Positions 63,201 to 64,000 of a DNA stretch of 64,000 nt are shown in pieces (the stretch's first letter is position 1; each line of letters begins with the position of its first letter). Source of the DNA: an uncultured Collinsella sp. (GTDB lineage: Bacteria > Actinomycetota > Coriobacteriia > Coriobacteriales > Coriobacteriaceae); NCBI GenBank assembly GCA_958412345.1, contig CATYSO010000012.1:3301-67300 (forward strand), read 5' to 3'. Under the pieces are notes generated by a model that was not told the origin of the DNA, did not search any database, and saw only the letters and a program-made list of their open reading frames with translations. The translations under genes and the position numbers were made by a program.

Positions 63201-63313
63201 AAATTGCATGCAAAACAATCGTCGAGATATGACCTATCGTTAAGGGCGGAAATCTCCCAGTCTTCAAGACTACCTTCGAGCTCGACCAACCAATCGTTAA
63301 GAGTGCGATTCAA
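60290..63313 (-). CDS. Three-domain fusion: phosphohexomutase - mannose-1-phosphate guanylyltransferase - cupin
   Basis: 1007 residues from TTG 63313, which has AAGGAG six bases upstream; no ATG exists near it. Domain 1 (about 1-570) is an alpha-phosphohexomutase: TASHNP with Ser141, metal loop DPDADR at 294-299, FGFEESCGY, and RPSGTEP at 524-530. Domain 2 (about 573-930) is a nucleotidyltransferase: SGGSGTRLWPLS near 579-590, NCGVFGFK. Domain 3 (about 930-1007) is a cupin like the isomerase tail of bifunctional ManC proteins. Together it could turn mannose 6-phosphate into GDP-mannose. Head of a ten-gene glycan run. Confidence 0.88.
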   Translation of the reverse strand: MNRTLNDWLVELEGSLEDWEISALNDRSYLDDCFACNLSFGTGGIRGLMGVGPNRMNAVTIGRATQGVASYLNHASKSNRSSVAIAYDTRIHSHDFAVKTACVLAGNNIECHLFKTHQPTPLLSYAVRKLGCDAGICITASHNPMEYNGYKVYGHTGDQATDSLAKSIQSQIELVDPFDDVHEISFDTALKSGIVRWIPNSLIESYWGDVLDEIELRDCSNLSVVYSPLGGTGLRHAIKMFDYLGIDYHLVESQLIDDGTFPGIPKPNPENASAMEEGIALAQDYGADLFLATDPDADRLGVAAREAGYVKLLSGNELGLLLLDYLAANNSANNPLAVTSIVSDPLADSIALNYGIELRRTLTGFKYVGEQIDSLEAKGEANRFMFGFEESCGYLKGSYVRDKDGINAVALTCEMASFYKRKGMTLFDALEDLYARFGYSLNKQINWTLEGTKGNNIINYVVNSFRNSALASIGGLKVEHINDYSHGIFGPSIRNGHRCLSDETLPPSNVIELCLEGEAKVILRPSGTEPKLKVYVFARGDSKKVCRDSLDELVSNVSALVDDRIKQVSKKNIHVILLSGGSGTRLWPLSNSARSKQFLKVLRDQNGNHISMVQRVYSQICKVDATIDITIATSSVQADSLSMQIPSQYSLVTEPERRDTAPAIMLACANLLLEQGASDDDPVVVMPIDTFADQAYYDKIPQLAKAITASNKDLILLGVEPTYPSEKYGYILPAESEKDGVKDVLSFREKPDEKTAKEYISANALWNCGVFGFKLRFLHETIEKYYVPSNYEDMLSHYGLFPKTSFDYEIVEKAKRIGVISYSGTWKDLGTWNTLTDEMDAAVSGEASVDWNTCNNVHVINETSLPMVIAGLSDSVVVATQDGILVSGKEESAHIKELVSSAARDCPMVESSSWGRYSVLDSHQSAGQSKGEIKRIQVKQSESIDCASLTNVYSCLVVADGTGYLETDNREIELHPGVSFVYDRDASYKINAISDLDLVCVEIKQTV

Positions 63314-63340
63314 TTCCAGCTCCTTGAAATACCAATTTAC

Positions 63341-63379
63341 AAAATGAGGGCATCCTCGGTTATTAGAATGCCCTATTTT
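63341..63379 (-). terminator. Probable terminator upstream of the mutase fusion gene
   Basis: AGGGCAT/ATGCCCT stem extended by AAAAT/ATTTT with one bulged base; CATTTTG follows on the minus strand. It would end the transcript of the ricin-repeat gene, or lie in the leader of the fusion gene. Confidence 0.5.
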
Positions 63380-63440
63380 ACAACCAAATAGACGATGACT
63401 TGAGAGGTCTAAAAGAGATCTAAAAACAACTAGACAAGAG

Positions 63441-64000
63441 CTAATGCTTCGATTTAAAACTCCAGGACTGCGCGGCGGTACCGTTGCCGGCATAGAGCTG
63501 GAGCCGGTTGCCGTCGTTCGTCCTCGAGCCGGGCAGGTCGATGCAGACCGAGGGGTCGTTGGCGGACAGCAGCGAGTAGGAGCCGTCAGCGCCCTTGACG
63601 GCGATCCATTTCTGGGCCCGCGTCCCGTTGTACGAGTAGAGCTGCAGGGGCGTGCCGTTGGCCGTCGACGACGAGGGGCAGTCCACGGCCAGGCCGGAGC
63701 GGGCGCACCTCAGCACGACGTAGTCCCCGTCGTGGGCGACCTGCCAGGCCTGGGCGTCGGTCCCGTTGGACCCGTACGCCTGGAGCGGGCAGCCGTTCGA
63801 CCTGCCCCCCATCCCGGCGTCGAAGACGGTCGAGCCCGAGACGAGGCTGGCGACGGTATAGGTCCCGTCGGGAAGGTCGGAGGAGTGGGCGGCGGCGAGC
63901 TCGTCGGCGCGAGACTGGGGCGAGCGGTATGCGGAGAAGGACCAAGACTGCGCGGCGGTACCGTTGCCGGCATAGAGCTGGAGCCGGTTGCCGTCGTTCG
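63441..64000 (-). CDS. Ricin-type lectin repeat protein (5' part beyond window)
   Basis: The frame is open from the window end to the TAG at 63441, giving 186 residues of C-terminus. It contains QxW-type ricin-B repeats, for example NGCPLQAYGSNGTDAQAW, NGTPLQLYSYNGTRAQKW and NRLQLYAGNGTAAQSW. Such domains bind carbohydrate on secreted or wall-bound proteins. The catalytic or anchoring part would lie upstream. GC-rich, unlike the neighbouring glycan genes. Shorter ATG-started readings and the other open frames here are artefacts of GC content. Confidence 0.85.
   Translation of the reverse strand, partial: NDGNRLQLYAGNGTAAQSWSFSAYRSPQSRADELAAAHSSDLPDGTYTVASLVSGSTVFDAGMGGRSNGCPLQAYGSNGTDAQAWQVAHDGDYVVLRCARSGLAVDCPSSSTANGTPLQLYSYNGTRAQKWIAVKGADGSYSLLSANDPSVCIDLPGSRTNDGNRLQLYAGNGTAAQSWSFKSKH
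63466..63520. repeat. 55-base exact direct repeat, copy 1 (copy 2 at 63946-64000)
   Basis: Bases 63466-63520 and 63946-64000 are identical, 480 bases apart in frame, and encode the same ricin repeat end NDGNRLQLYAGNGTAAQS. The match may continue past the window. Confidence 0.95.

Noticed and set aside
63586..63973. Additional short open frames at the window end, including ones starting MPATVPPRS
   Set aside because: They are other frames of the ricin-repeat gene; the frame ending at 63441 is the one with QxW repeats.
1..64000. CRISPR arrays, insertion sequences, rRNA genes or prophage
   Set aside because: No regularly spaced repeats, transposase, integrase, rRNA segment or phage structural gene was recognised anywhere in the window.

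Overview
The window looks like a chromosomal segment of a high-GC, Gram-positive gut actinobacterium of the class Coriobacteriia, most likely Collinsella or a close relative. This is an inference from gene content, gene order and protein sequence character; no database was searched. Housekeeping genes are GC-rich with C/G-ending codons. Several genes appear to start at TTG or GTG behind good Shine-Dalgarno sequences. No intergenic stretch exceeds about 205 bases, and I found no transposase, integrase, rRNA gene or CRISPR array.

Bases 1-24,700 are almost entirely on the minus strand. Reading with transcription: a zinc-ribbon membrane protein, a cyclophilin and a TPR membrane protein; the cell-shape cluster mreB-mreC-mreD-PBP2-rodA; a DUF697-like protein; a radical SAM protein with its DUF2344 partner; rplU-rpmA; obgE-nadD-yqeK-rsfS. 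A second minus-strand run is rpsP-KH protein-rimM-trmD-lepB-glyQ, with glyQ cut by the window edge. dinB sits alone on the plus strand between the two runs. A P-type ATPase and tRNA-Arg(CCG) close the block.

Bases 24,900-33,600 form one plus-strand aromatic amino acid operon: DAHP synthase, tyrA, aroB, aroA, aroC, pheA, a fused aroE-aroK, and type II aroQ. Together these cover all seven shikimate-pathway steps plus the branches to phenylalanine and tyrosine. A terminator-like hairpin inside a short leader reading frame precedes the first gene, and two palindromic repeat elements sit inside the operon.

Bases 33,600-64,000 are a surface-polysaccharide region. It holds an acyltransferase, tRNA-Arg(TCT), a Wzt/Wzm ABC exporter, a DUF6020-type membrane protein, two membrane-anchored family 2 glycosyltransferases with a YfhO-type partner, the dTDP-rhamnose genes (rfbA, rfbB and a fused rfbC-rfbD), a double glycosyltransferase, a WsaF-like rhamnosyltransferase, a DUF2142 membrane protein, an epimerase, more glycosyltransferases, a second acyltransferase, a Wzx-type flippase and a DUF2304 protein. 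A three-domain phosphohexomutase/mannose-1-phosphate guanylyltransferase/cupin fusion heads that run. From about 48.8 kb on, the genes are clearly richer in A+T than the core. The last bases are the 3' part of a ricin-lectin repeat protein.

The most unusual segment is a four-gene AT-rich island (45,434-47,758) lodged between rfbA and rfbB: a DUF4869-like protein, a P-loop ATPase of unknown family, a small RelA/SpoT-type synthetase and a DUF6718-like protein. A 25-base exact scrap of rfbA lies in the middle of it, between the two gene pairs. This is the best candidate here for an undescribed stress, toxin-antitoxin or defence-like system.
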